DNA of 64,000 bases, taken from positions 1,612,001-1,676,000 of the forward strand of contig OZ245326.1 of the NCBI GenBank assembly GCA_965225915.1, written 5' to 3'. Shown here in pieces: positions 34,100 through 42,277 of this stretch. Made by a program: the position numbers and the translations under genes. Each line of letters opens with the position of its first letter. Positions within the stretch are counted from its first letter, which is position 1. A model generated the notes under the pieces. The model was given only the letters and a program-made list of their open reading frames with translations. It was not told where the DNA came from and ran no database searches. The DNA comes from JAAXHH01 sp965225915. GTDB lineage: Bacteria > JAAXHH01.

Positions 34100-36478
34100 T
34101 CAGTGCAGGTCCAGGTTGTTTACCAGGAGAGCGTTTCTCTGGATGAAATCGTTTCGGGCGGCCACGTTGTCGCCCATGAGGATCGTGAAGATCCGGTCCG
34201 CCTCCACCGCGTCGTCCAGGGTGATCCGGAGCAGCGTGCGGGTTTCGGGGTTCATCGTCGTCTTCCACAGCTCTTCCGAGTCCATCTCGGCCAGTCCCTT
34301 GTAGCGGGAGATGGTGGCGCCCTCGCGCCCCACGTCCAGCACGGCGTCGATCAGGTTGCCGACCCCCCTGACCCGCTTCTCGGTCTTCTCCGTCCTGACC
34401 ACCATCTCGTTGTCCAGAACCTCCTCCAGCCGGCGGCAAAGCTGCTGCAGCCTGCGATACAGGGAGGGATCCAGGGATTCTTCGACGGGATCTATGGGCA
34501 CCGGAACTTCCCCGGCCTCTTCCTGTTGCTTCCGGATGTCAACCAGGTCGCGCAATTCTCTCCGGTAGTCGTCGTACAGGTCCCGGTCTCTCAGCATTTC
34601 CAGGATGTGATTTCGCTTCAGTCCCGTTTTGACCAGCCGTCCGACGTGCTCTTCGAAATCCATCATCTCGCGGAGATGGGCCAGCAACCGGTCTTCCGTG
34701 AGCGTGTGGCCGTTGCCGTCGCTGTCCGCCCGTTGCACCCAGGTGCGGTCCACGCTCTGCTTGAGCAGGTATTCCCCCAGTTCCCGGTCGTTCTTGAGGT
34801 AATCCTCCCTGCGCCCCTTGCGCACACGGTACAGCGGCGGCTGGGCAATCAGGACGTGGCCGTTCTCCACTAGCGGACGCATATACCGGAACATAAAAGT
34901 CAGCAGCAACGTGCGGATATGCAGACCGTCGTGGTCGGCGTCCGCCATGATGATGACCCGCCCGTAACGCAGCCGTGACAGGTCGAAATCATCGTCTATG
35001 CCGACCCCGAGGGCGATTATGATGGGCTGGAGCTTATCGTTGCTCAGCACCGTGTCGATGCGGGCCTTCTCCACGTTGAGCGGCTTTCCCCAGAGGGGCA
35101 GAATGGCCTGAAAGGTCTTGTCGCGGCCGGACTTGGCCGTACCGCCGGCCGAATCGCCCTCGACGAGGTAGATCTCGCAGGCCATGGGATCCTTCAGGGT
35201 GCAGTCGGCCAGCTTGCCGGGAAGGGTGGTGTTTTCCAGCACGCTCTTCCGGCGGGTCAGTTCCCGCGCCTTTCGCGCGGCGTCCCGGGAAATCGCCGCC
35301 TGTATGCATTTTTCGACGATTTTCTTCCCCGTGGCTGGATGCTCTTCCATGTACACGGAAAGCCCCTCGCCGACCACCGACTCCACGACACCGCGTATGT
35401 CGCTGTTGCCGAGTTTCTCCTTGGTCTGACCCTCGAACTGCGGATCGGGTATGATCACGCTCACGATGGCCGTGATGCCTTCCCGCGTGTCGTCGCCGGT
35501 GATGGGCACCTTGAGGTTTTTCAGGAGGTTGTTCCGCTGGGCGTAGTTGTTGATGGACCGGGTCAAGGCCGTTTTGAAGCCCACGAGGTGGAAGCCGCCT
35601 TCCGTAGTCCGGACGGTGTTGGCGTACGTAAAGATGTTCTCCTGGTAGCCGGCGTTGTACTGAAAGGCGATGTCGATCTGGTTGCCGTCCCGTTCCTGGC
35701 GGATACCGATGGTGTCATGGATGGGCGTCTTGTTCTCGTTCAGGTATTCGACGAATTCGACGATGCCGCCCCGGTATTCGAAAACGCTGGACTTGCCCTT
35801 GGCCTCTTCGTACAACTCGATGCGTATGTTGCGGTTCAGGAAGGCCAGTTCGCGGAAGCGGAGGGCGATGTGGTCGAAATTGAACTCCGTCGTGTCGAAG
35901 ATCGCGTCGTCCGGTTTGAAGGAGACGGTCGTTCCGTTCTCATCCGTCGTGCCCCTGACCTCCAGGTCGCAGACCGGTATGCCCTGCTCGTAGCGCTGGT
36001 AATAGATCTTCCCGTCGCGCCGCACCTCGACGACGAGCCATTCGGACAGGGCGTTGACCACCGACACGCCCACGCCGTGCAGTCCCCCCGACACCTTGTA
36101 GGACTTGTTGTCGAACTTCCCGCCGGCGTGGAGCATGGTCATGACTACTTCCACCGCAGGGCGGTTCTCCGTGGGGTGCGTCTCGACCGGTATGCCGCGG
36201 CCGTTGTCGATTACGGAGATCTGTCCATCCTCTTTGATATATGCCTTTATCGTGTCGCCGAATCCCTGGAGGTGTTCATCGATGGCATTCTGCATCACCT
36301 CTTCCACGAGATGATGCAAGCCGGAGGAGCTGGTACTCCCGATGTACATGGCGGGCCGCTTGCGAACCCCCTCGAGCCCCTTCAGGACCTGGATGTTCTC
36401 CGCCTCATACTGGTCGGTTTCCGGGGTATTGGGTCCCGTATCCGGCAATTCCGGCGTTGTTTCCCGTGTTTCTGACAT
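34100..36478 (-). CDS. gyrB: DNA gyrase subunit B
   Basis: A 792-residue ATPase subunit of gyrase. The GHKL ATP site shows NAIDEHLQGF and VIDNGRGIPVE, with the lid GGLHGVGVSVVNALS. The Toprim domain shows YLVEGDSAGGTAKSGRD and IIMADADHDGLHIRT. The protein is longer than typical short GyrB, with extra sequence between Toprim and the C-terminal SRYKGLAEMDSEELWKTTM. The usual GLGEM reads GLAEM here. ATG 36478 follows GAAGGT; the longer open frame covers the dciA gene and is not used. Confidence 0.95.
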   Translation of the reverse strand: MSETRETTPELPDTGPNTPETDQYEAENIQVLKGLEGVRKRPAMYIGSTSSSGLHHLVEEVMQNAIDEHLQGFGDTIKAYIKEDGQISVIDNGRGIPVETHPTENRPAVEVVMTMLHAGGKFDNKSYKVSGGLHGVGVSVVNALSEWLVVEVRRDGKIYYQRYEQGIPVCDLEVRGTTDENGTTVSFKPDDAIFDTTEFNFDHIALRFRELAFLNRNIRIELYEEAKGKSSVFEYRGGIVEFVEYLNENKTPIHDTIGIRQERDGNQIDIAFQYNAGYQENIFTYANTVRTTEGGFHLVGFKTALTRSINNYAQRNNLLKNLKVPITGDDTREGITAIVSVIIPDPQFEGQTKEKLGNSDIRGVVESVVGEGLSVYMEEHPATGKKIVEKCIQAAISRDAARKARELTRRKSVLENTTLPGKLADCTLKDPMACEIYLVEGDSAGGTAKSGRDKTFQAILPLWGKPLNVEKARIDTVLSNDKLQPIIIALGVGIDDDFDLSRLRYGRVIIMADADHDGLHIRTLLLTFMFRYMRPLVENGHVLIAQPPLYRVRKGRREDYLKNDRELGEYLLKQSVDRTWVQRADSDGNGHTLTEDRLLAHLREMMDFEEHVGRLVKTGLKRNHILEMLRDRDLYDDYRRELRDLVDIRKQQEEAGEVPVPIDPVEESLDPSLYRRLQQLCRRLEEVLDNEMVVRTEKTEKRVRGVGNLIDAVLDVGREGATISRYKGLAEMDSEELWKTTMNPETRTLLRITLDDAVEADRIFTILMGDNVAARNDFIQRNALLVNNLDLH

Positions 36479-36483
36479 CGATT

Positions 36484-36789
36484 TTACCTTCTGGAATTGG
36501 TGAATATGATGTTCTGGACCAGCGGCTTTCCAAAGGACCGGTCCAGTCGATTCAGAATTTCCTGCTTCATGTAGAATAGTTCCTGGCGCCAGGCCGCGCT
36601 GTCTACCTCCACGACCAGCTTCCCGCCGTCGAAGAAGACCGCCCGTGCGTGCAGAGCGATTCGGTCGCCAACAACCTCGGACCACCGGGCCACGGCCTGC
36701 TGTTCCTCCAGCTTGCCTTCCATGCCGAGGCTTCGGATCAGCCTTTCGAGTGCGTCGCCGAGGGACGTGGTCTTGTTTATTCGCGCCAT
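36484..36789 (-). CDS. dciA: DciA/DUF721 replication protein
   Basis: A 101-residue DUF721 protein. The KH-like core VARWSEVVGDRIALHARAVF, then LVVEVDSAAWRQELFYMKQEIL, matches DciA, the ancestral partner that helps load the replicative helicase DnaB in most bacteria lacking DnaC or DnaI. It sits between recF and gyrB with gaps of 9 and 5 bases, its usual place in the origin cluster. Confidence 0.88.
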   Translation of the reverse strand: MARINKTTSLGDALERLIRSLGMEGKLEEQQAVARWSEVVGDRIALHARAVFFDGGKLVVEVDSAAWRQELFYMKQEILNRLDRSFGKPLVQNIIFTNSRR

Positions 36790-36798
36790 GTCCGAACC

Positions 36799-37908
36799 TC
36801 AATCGTACGGCGTCACCGCGCCTTCGTGGACGCGGAACCGGGTGATTCCCTGCCGGTAATCGCCGATATCGCTCTCCTTCGCCGTCGTAATGAAGGTCTG
36901 GCCGTACGTGGGAACCATTTCCATCAATCGGCCCGTCCTGACGGTATCGATCTCCGCGAATATGTCATCCAGCAACAGCAGCGGAGGCGCCTGCAACTGG
37001 TGCCAGAGAAAACGGGCTTCCGCGAGCTTCAGGGCGGTCGCCGCCGTCTTGTGCTGCCCCTGCGATCCATAGGCCTGCAGCGAAACCCCGTTCATCTTAA
37101 TGGACAGGTCGTCACGGTGCGGCCCCAGTTCCGTCATCCCCCGCGCCCGTTCCCGCGACTCGGCGCGGCCCAGCGCTTCCTGGAAGGACGCTTCGATATT
37201 TTCGAGCGCTTCGAATTCAAAGGAAGGCGCATAGTCGATCTCGAGGGCCTCGTCGTCCCCGCTGACGGTGGCGTGAACCCGGCGGGCTTCTTCCCTCAGG
37301 ACCGCGACGACTTCAACCCGTTTTGTCATGATCCTGCTGCCCAGGGCAATCAGGGGTGCGTTCCAGACCTCCAGATCCGCTGATCTTCCCGGTCTGTCCA
37401 AGTGCATCCGCAATGCCTCGTTGCGTTGCCGGACCACCCGCCTGTAGTCCTGCAGGGTGGAAAGATACGCCGCGTTAGACTGCGAGATCGCGATGTCCAG
37501 AAAGCGGCGACGGGAACCCGGCGACCCCTGGACCAGCCCTCTATCGTCCGGCGAAATCACCACCGCCGCCATGATGCCGTAAAGATCGGACAGGTTGCGC
37601 TGGGGCGACCCGTTTACGAATACCTTCTTTCCCGTGTGGCGGGCGTATCGAATCTGTAGCTCGACCTCCATGCCTTCCGCGGAACGCCCCTGTCCCTGTA
37701 TCAGGAAATGGTCCGAACCCATGCGCACGAGTTCCTTGTCCTGCGCCTCGCGGCATGAACGGGCGACGCACAGGTAATAAACCGCCTCCAGCAGGTTGGT
37801 TTTGCCTTGTCCGTTCGTTCCGATAAAGACGTTCGTTTGTGGGTCACAGGTCAGCGCCAGGGATGTGTAGTTCCTGTAATGACCAAGGGACAGCCGTTTA
37901 AGATGCAC
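36799..37908 (-). CDS. recF: DNA replication and repair protein RecF
   Basis: A 369-residue SMC-like ATPase that helps load RecA at gaps in the RecFOR pathway. Walker A is GTNGQGKT (residues 30-37), the signature region reads YGSQGQHKTAATALKLAE, and Walker B is LLLLDDIFAEID. It starts four bases after the dnaN stop, so dnaN and recF are coupled. Residue pattern and length are normal. Confidence 0.95.
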   Translation of the reverse strand: MHLKRLSLGHYRNYTSLALTCDPQTNVFIGTNGQGKTNLLEAVYYLCVARSCREAQDKELVRMGSDHFLIQGQGRSAEGMEVELQIRYARHTGKKVFVNGSPQRNLSDLYGIMAAVVISPDDRGLVQGSPGSRRRFLDIAISQSNAAYLSTLQDYRRVVRQRNEALRMHLDRPGRSADLEVWNAPLIALGSRIMTKRVEVVAVLREEARRVHATVSGDDEALEIDYAPSFEFEALENIEASFQEALGRAESRERARGMTELGPHRDDLSIKMNGVSLQAYGSQGQHKTAATALKLAEARFLWHQLQAPPLLLLDDIFAEIDTVRTGRLMEMVPTYGQTFITTAKESDIGDYRQGITRFRVHEGAVTPYD

Positions 37909-37912
37909 CTTG

Positions 37913-39043
37913 TCAGTTTTCCGCTTCGGTTAGTCTTAAGGGCATGATCAGACACTGGTAGTCCTCGCCCTCTGTTTCTTCTTCGGAAGGCGTGATGACA
38001 CCGGCGCTGACGGGTGTATCGAGTTTGAAAACCACGTCATCGGTTTCTATTCGCTCTACGACGTCGAGCAGGTACCGGAAGTCGTAGGCCGTATCCATGG
38101 CTTCGCCCTCATACTCCGCCGGTACCTCTTCCCGGGCTTCGCCGCCAATGTCGTGGCTGGACGAACTCAGTTCGATGAACCCGGGCCGGGCCGAATACCG
38201 TATCTGGCGGGTGGTTGAATTGGACAGGACGGACACGCGGCGCACTGCGCTTTCCAGGATCTCGCGGTTCACCTTGACAATCTTGTCGTTCCCGCCAGGG
38301 ATAACCTGTTCGTAATCGGGGTATGTCGCTTCGATCAGCCTAGCGTAAAGCTGGGCGCTCTCCAGGTCGAACAGGATATGGTTGTCCCCGATCGTTACAC
38401 GGGATGGCGCCTCCGATTCGCCGATGAGGCGGGAAAGGTTGTTCAGGGCCTTGGGGGGCACTATGATCCCTTCGGTAACCGTATCGGAAACCTCGCAGGA
38501 CAGTGTCGTCTTGGCCAGCCGGTGCCCGTCCGTGGCAACCATTCGCACGGTGCCGCCGCCTATGCGCAGGAAGGCGCCCCACAGGCTGGGGTGCGTCTCC
38601 TCTTTCGATACCGCGTATACCGTTTTACGGATCAGTCGCTGCAGCGAAGAGGCTGGAATGGTTATGGTTTGATCGGGAGGCACATTCGGCAAGGCCGGGT
38701 ACTCTTCCTTGTCAATGCCCACTAGGCGAAACACTCCCCGGTCGCACCGGATGACCACCTTGACACCATCCACCTCGATTTCGACCGGCGAATCGGGCAG
38801 TTCACGCACCATCTCCGCGAATTTCCTTCCCGGTACTGTTATCGAACCCCCTTCCGTGATCTGGGCGGGGATCTTTGTCACGATGGAAATATCCAGATCT
38901 GTGGCTCCGATGGTCAGGTGGCCATCTTCCGTCTCCAGCAGCATGTTTGACAGAATGGGCAGGGTGGTCTTCGGTGGAACGACGTTCAGGACGGTCTGTA
39001 TACCCCTCATCAACGTGGAACTAGCCGGTATGGTGATCTTCAC
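37913..39043 (-). CDS. dnaN: DNA polymerase III beta sliding clamp
   Basis: A 376-residue ring clamp that tethers polymerase III to DNA. Three repeated clamp domains are visible, with conserved stretches such as TTLPILSNMLLE, VATDGHRLA and the C-terminal QCLIMPLRL. GTG 39043 is chosen because AAAGGAG sits seven bases upstream; the open frame reaches 39094 without a ribosome site. The oriC spacer separates it from dnaA on the same strand. Confidence 0.95.
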   Translation of the reverse strand: MKITIPASSTLMRGIQTVLNVVPPKTTLPILSNMLLETEDGHLTIGATDLDISIVTKIPAQITEGGSITVPGRKFAEMVRELPDSPVEIEVDGVKVVIRCDRGVFRLVGIDKEEYPALPNVPPDQTITIPASSLQRLIRKTVYAVSKEETHPSLWGAFLRIGGGTVRMVATDGHRLAKTTLSCEVSDTVTEGIIVPPKALNNLSRLIGESEAPSRVTIGDNHILFDLESAQLYARLIEATYPDYEQVIPGGNDKIVKVNREILESAVRRVSVLSNSTTRQIRYSARPGFIELSSSSHDIGGEAREEVPAEYEGEAMDTAYDFRYLLDVVERIETDDVVFKLDTPVSAGVITPSEEETEGEDYQCLIMPLRLTEAEN

Positions 39044-39401
39044 AGGGTACTCCTTTGCACGATCATCGCCGGTTACCCTTGTCCGACCCGTCATGCACGG
39101 AACGAAACAAGGCTGGATTGATGTACAGTAACCTTTTACAACTATTGAATATTATAAAGGGAACAGGCGGTACAGCGCAAGGGATTTGTGTGGTAAAACC
39201 TACTTCATGTTGTAGCGTGTTGTCAGGGGAAGCTAAAAAAAGTACAATATATAGTATTTGTTTTATAGAGTATATAGAAGTATTAATAATAATAAAGGGT
39301 GTGGATATGTGGAAAGGTGGGTATTTTTTTGTGTAATTATAATAATAACAACAACTTACAACCAAAACAAGATGTGGAAAAAGAACCAACTAAACAGACG
39401 T

Positions 39402-39502
39402 TTGTCCACACTTATCCACACACTAGAAAACCTCCCCCCAAACCACCCACTTATCCACATAACATCTACACTCTTTATACACTTATCTCGTAGTTATCCA
39501 CA
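39402..39502 (+). promoter_or_regulatory. DnaA-box cluster 1
   Basis: Exact TTATCCACA boxes at 39412-39420, 39451-39459 and 39494-39502 share one orientation, with a one-mismatch box TTGTCCACA at 39402-39410. A weaker match on the other strand, TGTGGATAT, lies at 39300-39308 beside the AT-rich element. Confidence 0.85.
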
Positions 39503-39700
39503 TCAAAATCACCTCCCCCTGGATGGCCTGGGCGACCAGGAACACACCAACCAGGATTCGAGGCTGTTTCTTGCTCAAAAAAGACACCTTCCACATCGAT
39601 GATTAAATTCGATGGTGGATAGGGGGCGGAAAAGATGGAGAACCGGTACTCAACATCATGCAGGAAAGGGGTTTACCAGCAGAGACAAATGTTAATAAGG

Positions 39701-39726
39701 TGTGGATAACACCCAGGTTATCCACA
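39701..39726. promoter_or_regulatory. DnaA-box pair 2, inverted
   Basis: TGTGGATAA (39701-39709, minus orientation) and TTATCCACA (39718-39726, plus orientation) form an inverted pair eight bases apart, close to the 3' end of dnaA. Confidence 0.85.
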
Positions 39727-39776
39727 CACCGCGGCGCTGGTTTGGGTGTTGATGACGTAAACGAAAAAAGGGAGGC

Positions 39777-41138
39777 CTACAGCAGGGAATTCTTGACTTT
39801 ATCGAGTTCTTCTTGCAGGTGCTCGTCATTCAGCAGGAGCTTCTTGACTGTCTGGCAGGCGTGTATTACCGTCGAGTGGTCTCTTCTGCCGAAAATCGCC
39901 CCAATATCCTTGAGCGACGCGCCGGTCATGTCCCGACACAGAAACATCGCGATCTGGCGGGCTGTTACCACGTACTTTTTCCGGGTCTTGGCGGCCAGGT
40001 CCTCGACGGACACGTCGTAGTGCCTGGCCACGGCTTTCTGTATGTCTTCGATCCCCACAGAGCGCTGTTTTCTGCGAAGTTTGTTGCTCAGCACCCGCTT
40101 CGCCACGTCGATGTTGATATCGCAATGACTCAATGAAGCGTAGGCAAGGAGGCTGAGCACGGCCCCTTCCAGTTCTCTTATGTTAGATGCGACCCGGTCG
40201 GCGATGTAAGCAATGACGTCCGGGCTCAGCGAAAGCCCGTCTTTGTCCGCCTTCTTCTGAAGTATGGCCTCCCTCGTTTCGTAATCGGGCGGCTTCATGT
40301 CCGCGAGAAGCCCCCACTCGAACCGGGACACCAGGCGTTCTTCCAGGCCGGAAAGTTCCTTTGGGAGGCGATCGCTGGTGAGCACGATCTGCTTGCCCTT
40401 CTGCCGTAACACGTCGAAGGTGTGGAAAAACTCCTCCTGGGTGCGGTCCTTGTGCCCCTTGCAGAAGAACTGGATGTCGTCTACTATCAGAAGATCGACA
40501 TTGCGGTAGGTCTGTGCGAACTCCTTCGTCTTTTTTTCCTGTATTGACTCGATGAATTCGCTGTAGAAGATTTCTGACGTGACGTACCTGATGCGATCGA
40601 CCGTCCCGAGCCGCTTCGACTCGTGGGCGATTGCCTGCGCCAGGTGGGTCTTGCCCAGCCCGACGCCGCCGTAGATCACCAGGGGATTGAAGGTTTGCTG
40701 GCCCGGAGATTTAACCACGGCCAGAGAGGCTGCGTGGGCGAAGTCGTTACACTCCCCCACGACGAAATTCTCGAAGGTATAGTTGTCGTAGAGGTTGCCG
40801 GTTTCCTCTTCCCGGCCGTACTGCTGTTCCTGTGACGGTCCGTAAGAGACGAGGTCGGTCAGCACGGGGACAATCGGCGTATTGCCCTCGAAGATATGAT
40901 AGTCTATTGAGACCTGGCGGCCTAGCTGGGTCGTCACCACCTGGCTGATCTTGTCATGAAACCCCTTCAGAATCCGCTCGCCTGAGAAGGGGTTCGGCAC
41001 CTCTATTGTGAACGTATCCGGTGTTACGTCATGCCCCTTGGTCCGCTCGAACCAGGTCGCGAACGTCTGCGCCGGGATCATGTCCCTCAGTTCCGATAGG
41101 CACACTGACCAAAGCTGTGCAGGATCTTCCTGCTTCAT
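39777..41138 (-). CDS. dnaA: Chromosomal replication initiator DnaA
   Basis: A 453-residue initiator that binds DnaA boxes and opens oriC. It has an N-terminal DnaB-interaction domain (1-90), a short linker and an AAA+ domain with Walker A GGVGLGKT (157-164) and Walker B LLIVDDIQFF. The C-terminal DNA-binding domain carries the DnaA signature GRRDHSTVIHACQ. ATG 41138 follows AAGGT. It is read leftward from the promoter at 41316-41344. Confidence 0.96.
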   Translation of the reverse strand: MKQEDPAQLWSVCLSELRDMIPAQTFATWFERTKGHDVTPDTFTIEVPNPFSGERILKGFHDKISQVVTTQLGRQVSIDYHIFEGNTPIVPVLTDLVSYGPSQEQQYGREEETGNLYDNYTFENFVVGECNDFAHAASLAVVKSPGQQTFNPLVIYGGVGLGKTHLAQAIAHESKRLGTVDRIRYVTSEIFYSEFIESIQEKKTKEFAQTYRNVDLLIVDDIQFFCKGHKDRTQEEFFHTFDVLRQKGKQIVLTSDRLPKELSGLEERLVSRFEWGLLADMKPPDYETREAILQKKADKDGLSLSPDVIAYIADRVASNIRELEGAVLSLLAYASLSHCDINIDVAKRVLSNKLRRKQRSVGIEDIQKAVARHYDVSVEDLAAKTRKKYVVTARQIAMFLCRDMTGASLKDIGAIFGRRDHSTVIHACQTVKKLLLNDEHLQEELDKVKNSLL

Positions 41139-41315
41139 TGCGGACTACCTTGTGCCCCAAAGAACCATGAATCGCCAGCAGCACCGGGCCAAAAACATAC
41201 CCCTACGCTCGCATGTAATATGCTAAATAATTGTAATTACAGCATTTAAGGTGGTAATCAAGTGATACAACAAATCCACGGCAGGCGGAAACGTTGCGGG
41301 TAAATTCTATCCATT

Positions 41316-41344
41316 AGTATGTAGGGTGAAACGGGTGCTGTCAA
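41316..41344 (-). promoter_or_regulatory. Candidate dnaA promoter
   Basis: On the minus strand TTGACA (41344-41339) is followed by a 17-base spacer and CATACT (41321-41316). The -35 is perfect and the -10 matches four of six positions. Confidence 0.6.
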
Positions 41345-41390
41345 GAAATATATCGGAATGATTTGCACCCCGTGTATAACCAAAAACACC

Positions 41391-41419
41391 TTGACAAAAT
41401 CAGGTATTCCGGGTAATAT
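41391..41419 (+). promoter_or_regulatory. rpmH operon promoter
   Basis: TTGACA (41391-41396), a 17-base spacer and TAATAT (41414-41419) give a near-consensus sigma70 promoter about 45 bases before the rpmH start. It should drive rpmH, rnpA, yidD and yidC and perhaps the genes beyond. Confidence 0.8.
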
Positions 41420-41469
41420 AGAGGGCTGTTATGTTTTCGAAATACAGATTGAAAAACCGGGAGTAGTCG

Positions 41470-41604
41470 ATGAAGCGGACCTTTCAACCAAGCAATCTCA
41501 AGCGGCACCGCAGACACGGGTTTCGTCGAAGAATGAGTACCAAGGCGGGGCGTTTGATCCTCAGCCGCCGCCGTGCCAAGGGACGGACCCGCGTTGCCGT
41601 GTAG
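41470..41604 (+). CDS. rpmH: Ribosomal protein L34
   Basis: A 44-residue, very basic protein of the large ribosomal subunit. It begins MKRTFQPSNLKRHRRHGF and continues RRRMSTKAGRLIL, the L34 pattern, with a normal family length. GGGAG precedes ATG 41470. It is short and easily missed, and it is the first gene of the rightward origin-side operon. Confidence 0.97.
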   Translation: MKRTFQPSNLKRHRRHGFRRRMSTKAGRLILSRRRAKGRTRVAV

Positions 41605-41636
41605 GTGCCGCTGGACCGATGCAGGACCGATGCACC

Positions 41637-42008
41637 ATGGCCGCCGGTTCCCGAAGTTTTCCCCACGACGAACGCATGAGACACCGGTGGGAGTTCGAGC
41701 GGGTCAAGAAAAGCGGATTGACCGTCAGGGGACGTTCGATGATCCTGTCCCTGGCATCCTGTCCGGACCACCTCGAGCGCCGGGTCGGTTTCATCGTGAC
41801 CAGACACTACGGTGGCGCTGTCAAGCGTAATCTGGCGCGCAGGAGAATGCGGGAGATCTACCGACTCAACAGAAACCGGCTGGAGAGAGGGATGCACCTG
41901 GTGCTCATTGCCCGCAGTCCCAGGCAGGAAGTCTCGTACCACCAGATGAACAAAGAGTTCCTTTCCCTCTACCGTACCGCGGTGACACGTTTATGTGGAA
42001 AAGGCTGA
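41637..42008 (+). CDS. rnpA: Ribonuclease P protein component
   Basis: A 123-residue basic protein that partners the RNase P RNA in tRNA 5' processing. FPHDERMRHRWEFERVKKSG and the RNR-type motif VKRNLARRRMREIYR identify it. ATG 41637 fits the family start; ATG 41619 and earlier codons in the frame are possible since the frame is open through rpmH, a situation known from Thermus. Its end overlaps yidD by 16 bases. Confidence 0.9.
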   Translation: MAAGSRSFPHDERMRHRWEFERVKKSGLTVRGRSMILSLASCPDHLERRVGFIVTRHYGGAVKRNLARRRMREIYRLNRNRLERGMHLVLIARSPRQEVSYHQMNKEFLSLYRTAVTRLCGKG

Positions 42009-42238
42009 CCACGGCAATTGCAACCACGCTCGTATGGGGTGTCCGCGGCTATCAACTCCTAGTATCCCCGTTCCTTCCGCCAAGCTGCAGGTTTATTCCC
42101 ACCTGTTCGAAATACACCATTGAAGCGCTGGAACGACAAGGCCTTTTTCCCGGAACCTACCTGGCCGTGCGGCGATTGCTGCGCTGCCATCCCTTTCACC
42201 CGGGCGGCTACGATCCAGTGGAACAACCACACGATTAG
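41993..42238 (+). CDS. yidD: Membrane protein insertion efficiency factor YidD
   Basis: An 81-residue YidD protein. It has an amphipathic N-terminus (YQLLVSPFLPPSCRF), then PTCSKYTIEALERQG and RLLRCHPFHPGGYDPV, all diagnostic. It sits between rnpA and yidC, the conserved place, and assists YidC in membrane insertion. Confidence 0.93.
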   Translation: MWKRLTTAIATTLVWGVRGYQLLVSPFLPPSCRFIPTCSKYTIEALERQGLFPGTYLAVRRLLRCHPFHPGGYDPVEQPHD

Positions 42239-42277
42239 CCGCATGCCGCGGCTTACAACCCTGGAATCACAAAAACA

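Larger units (their letters stand above)
39044..39776. other. Chromosomal replication origin (oriC)
   Basis: A 733-base non-coding region between dnaA and dnaN. The dnaN-proximal part (about 39230-39360) is extremely AT-rich, a good unwinding element with repeated TATA and AATAATAATA stretches. The dnaA-proximal part holds the DnaA boxes in two groups. Gene order around it (rpmH and rnpA divergent from dnaA, then dnaN, recF, gyrB, gyrA) is the classic origin arrangement. Promoters for dnaN must also lie here. Confidence 0.88.
41139..41469. other. Divergent dnaA / rpmH control region
   Basis: A 331-base spacer with back-to-back promoters for dnaA (41316-41344) and rpmH (41391-41419). The dnaA leader is about 170 bases long and AT-rich. 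No exact DnaA box was seen here, so autoregulation by DnaA is not evident. Confidence 0.6.

Noticed and set aside
32000..34873. 957-codon plus-strand open frame across gyrA and gyrB
   Set aside because: It is antisense to two certain genes and its protein has the composition of a reverse-frame shadow in GC-rich DNA.
36479..36802. Upstream extension of the gyrB frame
   Set aside because: It overlaps dciA in another frame; ATG 36478 has a ribosome site and fits GyrB.
41358..41636. Long N-terminal extension of rnpA
   Set aside because: It reads through rpmH in a different frame and does not resemble RnpA; the family begins at about 41637.
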